A program made the translations under genes and the position numbers. Positions 1 through 8,600 of a stretch of 47,104 bases of DNA are shown here, in pieces. The stretch's first letter is position 1; each line of letters begins with the position of its first letter. Source of the DNA: Methanobacteriota archaeon (GTDB lineage Archaea > Thermoplasmatota > Poseidoniia > Poseidoniales > Poseidoniaceae); contig JABGTJ010000079.1 of the NCBI GenBank assembly GCA_018691345.1, positions 1 to 47,104 on the forward strand. The letters are read 5' to 3'. The notes beneath the pieces are model-generated. The model made no database searches. It had not been told where the DNA came from and saw only the letters and a list, made by a program, of their open reading frames with translations.

Positions 1-1
1 C

Positions 2-286
2 CACGATCTCAAGCAAATGCTATGGCGACGTCCTCAAAACCGATTCGAAGAGGCAAACAACCTCTACATTGTCGGTGGCGGAACACACCCTGGCAGCGGA
101 CTGCCAACCATCTTTGAAAGCGCACGAATCAGCAGCAAACTTTTGCTTGCTGACCTTGGAATGCGTCCAGATTGGAACGGTGTAGACTCTTGGTTCCAAG
201 ACGTCCGCAGACCCAAAGTCAAAGCGACAACAACTAAGCCAACACAGGGCACTCAACGAACGACTGGTGACGGTCATGCTGCGTGA
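2..286 (+). CDS. Carotenoid (phytoene) desaturase, C-terminal fragment
   Basis: This is the last 94 residues of a CrtI-type FAD-dependent desaturase/oxidoreductase; the rest lies before the window. The frame is open from base 2 to the TGA at 284-286. The diagnostic piece is VGGGTHPGSGLPTIFESA, the C-terminal FAD-binding signature of the phytoene desaturase family, which inserts double bonds into carotenoid precursors at the membrane. It is followed by a polar tail rich in Lys, Thr and Gln that is not part of the usual family core. The next gene starts inside its last codons, so the two are probably co-transcribed. Whether the substrate is phytoene or a later carotenoid cannot be told from this fragment. 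Confidence 0.85.
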   Translation, partial: HDLKQMLWRRPQNRFEEANNLYIVGGGTHPGSGLPTIFESARISSKLLLADLGMRPDWNGVDSWFQDVRRPKVKATTTKPTQGTQRTTGDGHAA

Positions 287-899
287 AACCCTACTCGCTT
301 GCCTTACCGCAATGATGTTCCTTGCGGGATGCGTACAACCCGATTCAATGGTTGAAGATGAATCCTCAAACCTCAATCAAATCCCATTTGAACTTACTTT
401 TTCAGCCGATACGTTGGACCGAGAAGAAGACGGCACCCCTGAGTTTGACCTCAAACAAGAACTCGAGAACGGTCCAGTGATGCTGTTGTGGATCGGAGCC
501 GGATGTACCGGTTGCCACGATTGGACGGACATGATTCGAGAGAAAATGGACGAAGGTGCGTTTGAGAACTCGAACATGACCATCGTCAGTGTTCACCGCT
601 GGGGAGAATTCGAAACCAAGGACGACCTCGAGAATGTTTTTGGCTCTGAGAACGGCTCTGACCACTACACTCCTTGGACCATTGTCACCCCCTCCGAACT
701 TACCCAAGCCGAGGACTTCAACACTGAACAAAGCACAGGTGCATCAATCTACTCAGCATACGGAAACCCTGGCACTCCAACTCTGCAAGTCATTGCTCCA
801 AACGGAGTACTGGCATGGCAATCAAAGACATATTGGGCTAATGAAACCGTGTTCGATGACGGTTTCTCGTTCTTTGAACGACAGGTGAACGAAGAGTGA
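276..899 (+). CDS. Thioredoxin-fold lipoprotein
   Basis: A 207-residue exported protein. A hydrophobic N-terminal segment ends in a lipobox, LAGC, with the lipidated Cys at residue 19, so it should be anchored on the outer face of the membrane. A thioredoxin-like core follows, with a redox pair in CTGC (Cys77 and Cys80) and a cis-proline-like GTPTLQVI segment near the end, as in TlpA/redoxin-type disulfide proteins. An in-frame GTG lies at 267, but the ATG at 276 gives a compact signal peptide. It overlaps the desaturase end by 11 bases and precedes the sdh genes. A role in thiol-disulfide chemistry outside the cell, perhaps for cytochrome or copper protein maturation, is inference. Confidence 0.75.
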   Translation: MLRETLLACLTAMMFLAGCVQPDSMVEDESSNLNQIPFELTFSADTLDREEDGTPEFDLKQELENGPVMLLWIGAGCTGCHDWTDMIREKMDEGAFENSNMTIVSVHRWGEFETKDDLENVFGSENGSDHYTPWTIVTPSELTQAEDFNTEQSTGASIYSAYGNPGTPTLQVIAPNGVLAWQSKTYWANETVFDDGFSFFERQVNEE

Positions 900-960
900 A
901 CCTCAAAGACCCCGAGGGTGTCCAAGAGTTAAGCAGCCTGCAGGGCGGCCGGTGAAAACC

Positions 961-1776
961 ATGGGTGAAGGCATTAAATTACCAGTCTTGAACGGACTGG
1001 GTCGTACAAATCGTATCGATAACTGGCTCAACAAACCGATTGCAATGGGGCTCGGTCTCACCGCTGCAATGCTCTACACTGTATGGCGATTATTTCTGTT
1101 CCCGGAATCGATTTCATACGAACTGGAAGGCTCCAAAGTCATGTCACCAATTTTCTCACCGAATGTCCTGGAATGGGAGTTATTCGGACTTAAGGAGTGG
1201 GGAGAAACGGATGCACCAAGTTGGGTCAACGCTGCAGTTCTCGTACTGTGGATTCCTTTTGGATTCCGAGGCACCTGCTACTATATGCGAAGAGTCTACT
1301 ATCGAACGTTCTTCGCTAGCCCTGTTGCGTGCTGGGTCGACGAACCTGAAATCAACAAGAAGCTTGGTTACAAAGGCGAAAAGCGTCTTTTCATCTTCAA
1401 CAACCTCCACCGCTATTTCCTCTATGCAGCCATGATTATTCTGGTCATCAAGTGGTGGGACGTCACCCACACCTTGCATTTCACAGAAGGATGGGGTATG
1501 TCACTGGGTACGCTGGTGATGGCTGTAGAAGCATTCCTTCTCACGATGTACGTCACATCTTGCCACGCTCTTCGCCACCTTGCTGGCGGCGCACTGGATC
1601 GATGGACGGGCGGAATCAGCCGACTACGAGGCAAGTTGTTTGGCCGCATCAGCATCCTCAACCGTTCCCATGGGTTCTGGTTTTGGACATCACTTACTTT
1701 CGTGTTCTTTGGAGACCTTTGGGTTTTAGCAGTCAGTGAAGGCTACTTGAGCGATGTGGCGCTGTTTGTAATTTGA
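961..1776 (+). CDS. sdhC: Succinate dehydrogenase membrane anchor (SdhC-like)
   Basis: A 271-residue polytopic protein directly before sdhA, so it is taken as the quinone-reducing membrane anchor of complex II. Five hydrophobic segments are visible (about 26-47, 88-109, 152-168, 179-202, 236-259). Histidines near membrane ends (His150, His202, His206, His237) could bind heme b. Anchors are poorly conserved, so the call rests on position and topology more than on sequence. No second anchor (sdhD) is seen, and a single five-helix anchor resembles the B. subtilis-type arrangement. An in-frame GTG at 952 sits in a GGTGA motif that looks like the SD for the ATG at 961. Its TGA stop overlaps the SD of sdhA. 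Confidence 0.75.
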   Translation: MGEGIKLPVLNGLGRTNRIDNWLNKPIAMGLGLTAAMLYTVWRLFLFPESISYELEGSKVMSPIFSPNVLEWELFGLKEWGETDAPSWVNAAVLVLWIPFGFRGTCYYMRRVYYRTFFASPVACWVDEPEINKKLGYKGEKRLFIFNNLHRYFLYAAMIILVIKWWDVTHTLHFTEGWGMSLGTLVMAVEAFLLTMYVTSCHALRHLAGGALDRWTGGISRLRGKLFGRISILNRSHGFWFWTSLTFVFFGDLWVLAVSEGYLSDVALFVI

Positions 1777-1783
1777 GGTGGAA

Positions 1784-3640
1784 ATGATGACTGAAGAATA
1801 CAACAAATACGAATACGATGTTATTGTCATTGGTGCTGGCGGTGCCGGACTCCGTGCAGCAATTGAAGCAGCACGAAGCGGTGCTAAAACCGCAATAATC
1901 ACGAAGTCCTTGCTCGGAAAAGCACACACGGTCATGGCAGAAGGTGGCTGTGCAGCAGCTCTGCAAAACGCAGACCCTCGAGACGGTTGGAAGGTTCACT
2001 TCCACGACACCATGAAGGGAAGCAAGTGGCTTGCAGACTGGAAAATGGCTGAACTCCACGCAAAAGAAGCTCCTGACCGTGTTCGAGAACTTGAACAATG
2101 GGGCGCAGTCTTTGACCGAACTCCAGAAAACACCATCAATCAACGAAACTTTGGAGGTCACACCTTCCCTCGTCTCGCTCACGTTGGTGACGCCACCGGC
2201 CTGGAACTTATTCGAACACTCCAAGAACGTGGGATTCACGAAGGTATTGATATTTTCATGGAGTACACCGTTCGCCATCTTCTCAAAGAAGGTGACAGAG
2301 TCACAGGATGCGTTGCATACACCCGCGTTGACGGTGACTTCCATGCCTTCTCGGGCAAGTCAGTCATCCTAGCGACCGGTGGAATCACCCGTTGTTGGTC
2401 GGTTTGCTCTGGCTCATGGGAGTACACTGGTGACGGTCACGCTCTCGCTCTGTGGGCTGGCGCTGAACTCCGTGATATGGAGTTCGTACAATTCCACCCA
2501 ACTGGAATGGTCTGGCCTCCATCTGTCCGAGGAATCCTTGTTACTGAAGGTGTCCGAGGCGAAGGTGGTCGTTTGACCAATTCTGATGGAGAACGATTTA
2601 TGTTCAATTATGTTCCTGAAACGTTTGCAGGCGACCACGCAGAAACCATCGAAGAATCCGATCAGTGGGTAGAAGAAGTGGTTTCCGGAAAACTCGCCAC
2701 TGTACGTAGACCCCCAGAATTGCTTACCCGTGACGTTGTCGCAAAAGCAATCAATTCCGAAGTGAAAGCAGGAAGAGGTTCACCTCACGGTGGAGCGTTC
2801 CTCAACATCTCACATCGAGGAGAAGAAGCAATTCTGAAGAAATTACCATCGATGCATCACCAATTCAAAGAATTGGCGGGCGTTGATATCTCAAAAGAAC
2901 CGATGGAAGTCGGACCAACTGCGCATTATGTGATGGGTGGAGTTCGCGTCGACGCTGAAACCCAAGAAAGCAATGTACCAGGGCTCTATGCATGCGGTGA
3001 AGTGGCATCCGGTCTTCACGGAGCAAACAGACTCGGAGGAAACTCGTTGTCTGACCTCATTACCTTCGGAAAGAGAGCAGGAGAACATGCTGCTAAGCGC
3101 TCAAAAGACTTGGCTCAACCGAACATTGATGATGGACAAGTTCAATCGGCAATCGAATTGATGCTCGCACCTCTGCAAAGAGATGAAGGTGAAAACCCTG
3201 GTCTCATTTACGACGAAATGAGAGACATGATGCAAGCAAAAGTTGGAATCATACGTACCAAGGAAGAAATGCAAGAAGCAATGGACGACTTGAAAGCGTT
3301 CGATCTGCGACAGTCAGCATGTTTCCCTGGCTCATCCCGCAAATACAACTCAGGATGGCACCAAGCACTCGATCTCAAGAACATGGTCGATGTATCGACC
3401 GCAGCAACCCTTGCTGCGCTCACTCGTGAGGAAAGCCGTGGTGGCCACACCAGAGATGATTTCCCCGGGGAAATTGAAGAATGGGGCAAGGTTCTCAACA
3501 TCATCTTCATGGAAGACGGCGAAATAAAAGTACGTCAAGAACCCGTTGAAGAAATGCGGAGCGATTTGAAGGACGCCATCACGGAAGTGAAGAGCATGAT
3601 TGCAGAACGTGCCGCTGAACAAGCAGGAGGCGAGAAGTAA
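1784..3640 (+). CDS. sdhA: Succinate dehydrogenase flavoprotein subunit
   Basis: The 618-residue catalytic subunit of complex II oxidises succinate to fumarate and passes electrons to FAD. It opens with the dinucleotide-binding motif GAGGAG (17-22). The segment AHTVMAEGG carries His48, the expected site of covalent FAD attachment. FHPTG (His238) and the HGANRLGGNSL block with Arg416 match the substrate-binding and catalytic segments of the SdhA/FrdA family, and the helical C-terminal domain is complete. The longest frame begins at a GTG (1778) that is part of the GAGGTG SD; ATG 1784 or 1787 is the likelier start. The stop and the start of sdhB share one base (TAATG). Succinate dehydrogenase is preferred over fumarate reductase because of the aerobic context. 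Confidence 0.96.
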   Translation: MMTEEYNKYEYDVIVIGAGGAGLRAAIEAARSGAKTAIITKSLLGKAHTVMAEGGCAAALQNADPRDGWKVHFHDTMKGSKWLADWKMAELHAKEAPDRVRELEQWGAVFDRTPENTINQRNFGGHTFPRLAHVGDATGLELIRTLQERGIHEGIDIFMEYTVRHLLKEGDRVTGCVAYTRVDGDFHAFSGKSVILATGGITRCWSVCSGSWEYTGDGHALALWAGAELRDMEFVQFHPTGMVWPPSVRGILVTEGVRGEGGRLTNSDGERFMFNYVPETFAGDHAETIEESDQWVEEVVSGKLATVRRPPELLTRDVVAKAINSEVKAGRGSPHGGAFLNISHRGEEAILKKLPSMHHQFKELAGVDISKEPMEVGPTAHYVMGGVRVDAETQESNVPGLYACGEVASGLHGANRLGGNSLSDLITFGKRAGEHAAKRSKDLAQPNIDDGQVQSAIELMLAPLQRDEGENPGLIYDEMRDMMQAKVGIIRTKEEMQEAMDDLKAFDLRQSACFPGSSRKYNSGWHQALDLKNMVDVSTAATLAALTREESRGGHTRDDFPGEIEEWGKVLNIIFMEDGEIKVRQEPVEEMRSDLKDAITEVKSMIAERAAEQAGGEK

Positions 3641-4407
3641 TGTCACTCAAAGGAAAGAAGCAAGATTTCACTATTCTGCGAGGCGAAGGCGAAGACGCAT
3701 CCCTCGAAGAATTCAGCATTGAACTGGATGAAGGCATGGTCGTTTTGGACTGTGTTCATCGAATTCAACACGAACAACAGCCTGATTTGGCAGTTCGCTG
3801 GAACTGCAAAGCTGGGAAGTGCGGTTCGTGTTCTGCAGAAATTAACGGCCGACCACGTTTAATGTGCATGACTCGAATGAGTGATGTCGTTGCTGAAACG
3901 CCTGCTGGAAAACCCATTGAAATACGACCTATGAAGGCGTTCCCACACGTCAAAGATTTGGTCACGGATGTCTCGTGGAATTACGAGATGGCTCAAAAAA
4001 TCAAGCCAATCAATGGACCGGATGAGATGAACTGGGAGTTCAATCAAATGGAAGCAGACCGCGTTCAACAATTCCGAGAATGCATCGAATGTTTCCTTTG
4101 TGTGAACACCTGTCACGTATTGAGGGACCACGCACTGTTCGATGATTTCGCAGGGCCTCGTAACCTCGTCCGCCTTGCCCAGTATGAAATGCACCCGCTT
4201 GACACTGAAGACCGTGTTCCGGAGATCAAGAAAGAATTCGGAATCGAGTACTGTAACATCACCCGTTGCTGTACAGAAGTTTGTCCGGCCGGCATTCAGA
4301 TTACCGATGATGCAATTATTCAGCTCAAAGAGCGTGTTGTGGACCGTTATTACGACCCGTTGCAGCGCATTTGGCGCACGCTCACACGGCAAAAAGTTCG
4401 CTATTGA
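3640..4407 (+). CDS. sdhB: Succinate dehydrogenase iron-sulfur subunit
   Basis: The 255-residue electron-transfer subunit of complex II. Cysteines for all three clusters are present and spaced as in E. coli SdhB. Cys56, Cys61, Cys64 and Cys76 form the [2Fe-2S] plant-ferredoxin motif. Cys148, Cys151, Cys154 and Cys215 fit the [4Fe-4S] cluster, and Cys158, Cys205 and Cys211 the [3Fe-4S] cluster. A further Cys at 210 is next to the 3Fe ligand. The N-terminal ferredoxin domain and C-terminal alpha-helical domain are both complete. The start overlaps the sdhA stop by one base, implying coupled translation and fixed stoichiometry. Its own TGA overlaps the SD of the following doxX-like gene. Confidence 0.95.
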   Translation: MSLKGKKQDFTILRGEGEDASLEEFSIELDEGMVVLDCVHRIQHEQQPDLAVRWNCKAGKCGSCSAEINGRPRLMCMTRMSDVVAETPAGKPIEIRPMKAFPHVKDLVTDVSWNYEMAQKIKPINGPDEMNWEFNQMEADRVQQFRECIECFLCVNTCHVLRDHALFDDFAGPRNLVRLAQYEMHPLDTEDRVPEIKKEFGIEYCNITRCCTEVCPAGIQITDDAIIQLKERVVDRYYDPLQRIWRTLTRQKVRY

Positions 4408-4416
4408 GGCGATGAA

Positions 4417-4815
4417 GTGGTGACTTCGACCGAGAACATACGCCGCATCTCAGCCATTGGCTTTGGTTTAGCCTTTGTTTGGATTGGAATTCAACATTTT
4501 ACCAATGTGAGTTTCTTTGTCCCCATCGTGCCCGCCGTCCTTGGTGCACCCGAGTTCTGGGTTTATGTCAGCGGGGCTGTTGAAATTCTTCTTGGAGCAT
4601 CTATGATCTACTCTCCAACAAGACAGAAAGGTGGAATGGGAACTGCTGCCTTCCTTGTCCTTGTCTATTGGGCGAACCTGAACATGTGGATCAATGATAT
4701 TCCAATCGACGGAAATTCGTTTTCTACATCTGCACATATTGCTCGTGCTACCGCTCAATTCGGAATGATTGGGCTTGCGCTCTGGATTGCAGAGTGGAAG
4801 AGTAAGAAAGAGTGA
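4417..4815 (+). CDS. DoxX-family membrane protein
   Basis: A 132-residue protein with four predicted membrane helices (about 10-30, 45-66, 74-92, 106-124), the layout of the DoxX/DoxD superfamily. The N-terminal stretch with GFGLAFVWIGIQHF is typical of these small quinone- or redox-associated membrane proteins. The start is a GTG at 4417, seven bases after a GAGG that overlaps the sdhB stop; a second GTG follows immediately. It is the last gene of the sdh group and is followed by a strong hairpin. A link with complex II or quinone is suggested only by this linkage, and the molecular function is not known. Confidence 0.7.
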   Translation: MVTSTENIRRISAIGFGLAFVWIGIQHFTNVSFFVPIVPAVLGAPEFWVYVSGAVEILLGASMIYSPTRQKGGMGTAAFLVLVYWANLNMWINDIPIDGNSFSTSAHIARATAQFGMIGLALWIAEWKSKKE

Positions 4816-4818
4816 ATG

Positions 4819-4850
4819 GCTTCTTATCCCTCCGAAGAGGGAAAAGAAGC
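4819..4850 (+). terminator. Long hairpin after the sdh-doxX operon
   Basis: A near-perfect inverted repeat begins three bases after the doxX stop. GCTTCTT and TCCCTC, separated by one A, pair with GAGGGA and AAGAAGC around a CGAA loop, giving 13 pairs and one A-A mismatch. No U-run follows, so it is not a classical bacterial terminator. A transcript-end or 3'-stabilising structure is the likeliest reading. Confidence 0.55.
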
Positions 4851-4867
4851 GGCGACCCTTGCGGGAA

Positions 4868-4889
4868 CAAACTTACAACAGTAAGTTTG
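4868..4889. repeat. Perfect 9-bp inverted repeat between convergent genes
   Basis: CAAACTTAC, a four-base AACA spacer, and GTAAGTTTG form a perfect palindrome between the convergent doxX-like and MC1 genes. As the second hairpin in a 100-base gap it may mark the 3' end of the MC1 transcript (minus strand). Confidence 0.5.
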
Positions 4890-4915
4890 GAAACATACAG
4901 AAGTTAAATCAGAAC

Positions 4916-5179
4916 TCAAAGGTGTTCGATTCCGGACTTCTTGACGTTGGCCTTCTTGATCTTGTCAGGAAGCCAAGCAGGTCCATTAGCTGGCTTGTCA
5001 ACCATGCTAATACTGCCACTAAAGACGTGGACACGCTTGGTGCCACGCTCACGTAGGCGTATGTTCGTGTGTCCGCGGGTTGCAGCTTTGAGGGCTGCGC
5101 CGCGTGGTTGTTTGCTTGCAAAAACCTGGCTCGTATCTTTTCCGTTCTCCATGAGAACAAAGTATTTTTTATCAGACAT
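4916..5179 (-). CDS. Chromosomal protein MC1 (DNA-bending nucleoid protein)
   Basis: An 87-residue basic protein that matches the archaeal MC1 family almost end to end. The KQPRGAALKAATRG block, IRLRERGTKRVHVF, the PAWLPDKIKK segment and the VKKSGIEHL end are all in family order. MC1 is known from Methanosarcina and haloarchaea as a monomeric protein that sharply bends DNA and compacts the chromosome. It replaces or supplements histones. A good SD (GGAGG, plus-strand 5188-5192) stands ahead of the ATG, and a TATA-like element lies about 36 bases upstream. The gene is monocistronic. Expression is expected to be high, as for other nucleoid proteins, but that is inference. Confidence 0.93.
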   Translation of the reverse strand: MSDKKYFVLMENGKDTSQVFASKQPRGAALKAATRGHTNIRLRERGTKRVHVFSGSISMVDKPANGPAWLPDKIKKANVKKSGIEHL

Positions 5180-5188
5180 TTGGATTTC

Positions 5189-5235
5189 CTCCGATACTTG
5201 ACAGTCTCATAGAGTATATAGTATTTTCTCCGATA
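5189..5235 (-). repeat. TATCGGAG direct repeats flanking the MC1 TATA box
   Basis: The minus strand carries TATCGGAG twice, at 5189-5196 and 5228-5235, one on each side of the TATA-like element. The downstream copy contains the start of the SD. Such spacing would suit an autoregulatory operator, but only two copies are seen. Confidence 0.4.
5214..5222 (-). promoter_or_regulatory. TATA-like element of the MC1 gene
   Basis: The minus strand reads ACTATATAC about 36 bases before the MC1 ATG. This would place transcription start roughly 10 bases before the ATG, just including the SD. It is flanked on both sides by the direct repeat described in the next entry. Confidence 0.5.
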
Positions 5236-5243
5236 AAACGGTC

Positions 5244-5269
5244 TACTGCGCTGTATAGTCTCCGCAGTA
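5244..5269. repeat. 7-bp inverted repeat upstream of the MC1 promoter
   Basis: TACTGCG and CGCAGTA are separated by 12 bases. The repeat lies in the 175-base stretch between the AsnC-like gene and MC1, which otherwise holds only the MC1 promoter. It could be a regulator site or the 3' structure of the AsnC-like transcript. Confidence 0.35.
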
Positions 5270-5354
5270 CCCCATTCCGAAATCGTTTTTGAGGGTGATG
5301 AGCCTCAGTACATCGGTTGTGTGTCACGACTGAAACAGGTTCTAAAATTGGAAC

Positions 5355-5588
5355 TTATAATTCCGCTCCAGCAAGAGTCTTGGTATCAATGATGCCGGGT
5401 ATTTGACGGATTGATTCTACTACAGATTGGGCAATGATAGCCAAACTATCGGCAACGAGTTTCACAATGAGGTCATGATCTCCAAACAAGAGTGTGGCGT
5501 CATCTACATTCGGCATATCTTTCACTGCCAGGTAAACTTCATGCTCTTTACCTGGTGCGACGTTAATCAAGACATATCCTACTGCCAT
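5355..5588 (-). CDS. Stand-alone Lrp/AsnC ligand-binding (RAM) domain protein
   Basis: A 77-residue protein that is just the alpha-beta sandwich effector domain of Lrp/AsnC regulators. It starts MAVGYVLINVAPG and holds the GDHDLIVKLVA segment and the Ile-Pro-Gly-Ile strand typical of the fold. There is no helix-turn-helix, so it should not bind DNA itself. Single-domain RAM proteins assemble into dimers and octamers with small-molecule sites, and are thought to sense amino acids or to partner full-length regulators. The frame is open for 12 codons upstream (to 5624), but those residues do not fit the domain and ATG 5588 is preferred. No strong SD is visible. Confidence 0.8.
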   Translation of the reverse strand: MAVGYVLINVAPGKEHEVYLAVKDMPNVDDATLLFGDHDLIVKLVADSLAIIAQSVVESIRQIPGIIDTKTLAGAEL

Positions 5589-5642
5589 GGCAATCGTACA
5601 TACCAGATGCTCAAAGCACATCAACCCTTCTCTGCATCCCTA

Positions 5643-8600
5643 CTACGGGTCGAGGAGGTTCAACTGTTGCTCTGTGAATTCCATCCATTGACTCAATGTC
5701 CAACCGTCTGGCATTTCCCCTTCCAACCAGATTTGATATTGTTCATTGGTCCAACCCGAAGGCAGTTGAAGAGAAGGCGTATCAATCGTAGAAGGCTCCA
5801 ACGCCTGTTCTTCACTCGATGGCTCCTCAACGACATCCCACAACGGCGCGTCTTCTCCTTTGGGCTTACGGCGCAACAAAGCGGTCATGGCAAGAACAAC
5901 CAGTAGCCCAACACCCCCCACGAGGAGAGGAACGGTCAGCGAGTTGATCTCTTCGGATTCATTCGCTGCTACGGTTTGGTTGCAATCTTGACAGGGAGGC
6001 TCTGGTAGCAGTGTGAGATTAAACTCGGAAGTATCCGATTGAACCCATGAATCGATGCATGTAGCAGATACCTGAAGGGTCGCGTTGTTCAGTGCTGCCG
6101 TAGTGGGGAATTGGAATTGAATGGCAGCAGAAGTAGGAGATTCAGGCACAAGAGAGGCTTGTAATTCAGCAAGCAAGAGTTCGCCTTGGTAAACCCGCCC
6201 CGTGCATTCAACATCATCCGTACCGTCTTGATCGACAACGCTCCCAGTGAACGAAAGAAGTTCTCCTGCAGATTTATTTTCCAGAACATCGAGCGTGGTT
6301 TGGGGCATTGCGTGATAGAACGGTACTTCGAGATTTAGCGAACGAACCAATCCATCGATGTCACGTGCTGTAAACAGAACTTGGCCTTCCCCATCAATGA
6401 ACGTGCCATCAAGCCGAAGTCTAAATTGGTAAAGAGAGTCAAACTCTTGGAAGTTAGGGAACGATGCACACGACTCAAGAGAGGTGCTGTTCGGGTCAAG
6501 AGAGCCAAGCGATGGCGCATCGACCGACCAGCCCAGTTGAGAGAGTGTAGCTTGTAGCCGGTCGATTGGGCGTTCGGATTGAAGATGAACAAGCATGTAA
6601 CCAGACTGGCCAAATCGTAATGAATCAATGGGGCCATTCTCATCACAAAGGTGAGCACCAACAAGAACTGGAGTCGTCAAAAGCAGAGGTAAGTCAAATT
6701 GCTGAGAAAACGAAGACCCATGCTGACCGGTCATTTCCAAGACCAGAGCCAATACACCGGTTTCTAGAGCCGTCGAGACCGATGGCAACTCAATCAAAAT
6801 TGGAGTGCTGATATCAGAGCCACCAACAGGAATCGTTCTTCGTTCAGCTCCCGGCCAGTCGATATGTAAGTCGCCAGTCGCAGATGATTGTGGGTCATCA
6901 GCGTCAGCCAGCATGATTCGAGCAAATTCTTTGCCCCCACCCCTGACGCTGTCCAAGACGGTCCCCTCGTCGTCCACGACTTCGATAACGGCCGTTGGAG
7001 CACGGTCGCCGACCGAAATGACCCGAGTATTCAGCAGCAGGCCGGATGAATGGCGAACTTCGAACGTAACATCGTTCAAAGGAGAACTCACTTCGCGCTC
7101 ATACTCGCCAACATAGCAATGGTGGTTGTTGTCAACTTGTTGCTCGTAACTCATGTTTCCAAGAATGCCTGCTGAAGCGATGAGCGTCGGTTGTTGAGTC
7201 GTTTGATTGAAATCTGCATCAAGAACACAGACCTTCCATTGAGCCACTTCCCCTCGATACATCTTGCTCAACGGCTGGTAGGTGAGTTGATTGATACCCG
7301 ACCAAGTCGGAGAATCAACGCTGCTGATGTGTGGGCCAAACCATTGTGCTTGCGCATCGACGACGGTGGCAACCGATGATTCGAGCAGGTAACCTTGCTG
7401 CATGCTTTGGTCATGAGCGGTTGCTCGTAACACCAGAGCACCAAGCGGAAGCGTTGAGGGAAGGGTAATCGATGCCTGCCAGCGTTGCGCATCAATACGG
7501 CCGGTGGCTTGTGGGACCCACTCCAGACCAGAGAGGTTTGATACGTTCGCAGCAACGGACCATTCCAAATCCACAGACGTGACGTTGACATCATCAGATG
7601 CTTCAATGGTGCAGATGAAGTTGTCACCACGAGCATACACTTCCGAATCGCAATAGATACTCTCGACTACAGGAGGAGCATTAACCCAGATTCGTAGCGT
7701 CACGAGATTGTTACTCAAATTACGTTCATAGGAACCTTCGCTGGCGTTTGAGTAGCGGATTCGCAAATCCATCCAACCCGTCTTTTCAGGAACAATAGTC
7801 AAGTTGTACAGAACCCGTGAACCGCTCATATCCCCTGCTGGAAGGGAAAGATTTCCATTGTAGAGTTGGATGTTACCTTGAAGATCTTGAACCAAGAGTG
7901 AACCGTTTGATGCTGACATTCCTCTGTTTTCAAGGGCGAGTTGGATTTGAGAAGGTTGCATGTAAGAAGCATTACCAAGTTGTCGAACACCAAAGAGGTT
8001 GATGTCGTGATGGAGATCTGCGTATGGTGCCATTTTTGGATCCCCTACGGTAACACCCATCCAACTGGTCTGAAGATTAGCCGCAGCATGAACTTCCGCC
8101 AGATTAAATCCTTGAGCATACATGCTCAGCAAGGTGCTTGGAGAGCCAACTGCGGTGAGGTACGGCTCGTAGACATAACCCTTGACGCCAGAGACTCCAT
8201 CTTCCAATAAATCAGCAATGAGAGATTGCCCGTATGCGGTATTGGGGTCGAAAGAGCGTCCACCTGTCGAAACGGCCGTCTCAGCAATCGAACCGTTCAC
8301 CCAAGTGTTGTGTGGAAGAATTGGATGCAAGTTCATGGTATCGAGGTACACTGAACCGTCGGTCGATGTTGCTACGATGTCAAGTGGGATCCGAACCCGG
8401 AGCGAGACTGCATCTACCGGCGGACGGAAACGCATGGTTTGCGATTCCCACGTTGGTGCAAAAATTTTTGATTCAGATTGATTACTAGCGACGAGTGTTC
8501 CGTTTGCATCAAAGGACTCAATTTCGATTGTGAAGTCTCCGTAAACGTCACCAGTCCGTTGACCGTAGAGCGAAATCAACCATGCATGGTCTTTCAAATC

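Noticed and set aside
1733..2344. Minus-strand frame of 203 codons opposite sdhA.
   Set aside because: Rich in Cys, Phe and Val with no domain; a shadow of the conserved sdhA frame.
3859..4392. Minus-strand frame of 177 codons opposite sdhB.
   Set aside because: No recognisable features; antisense to a strongly conserved gene.
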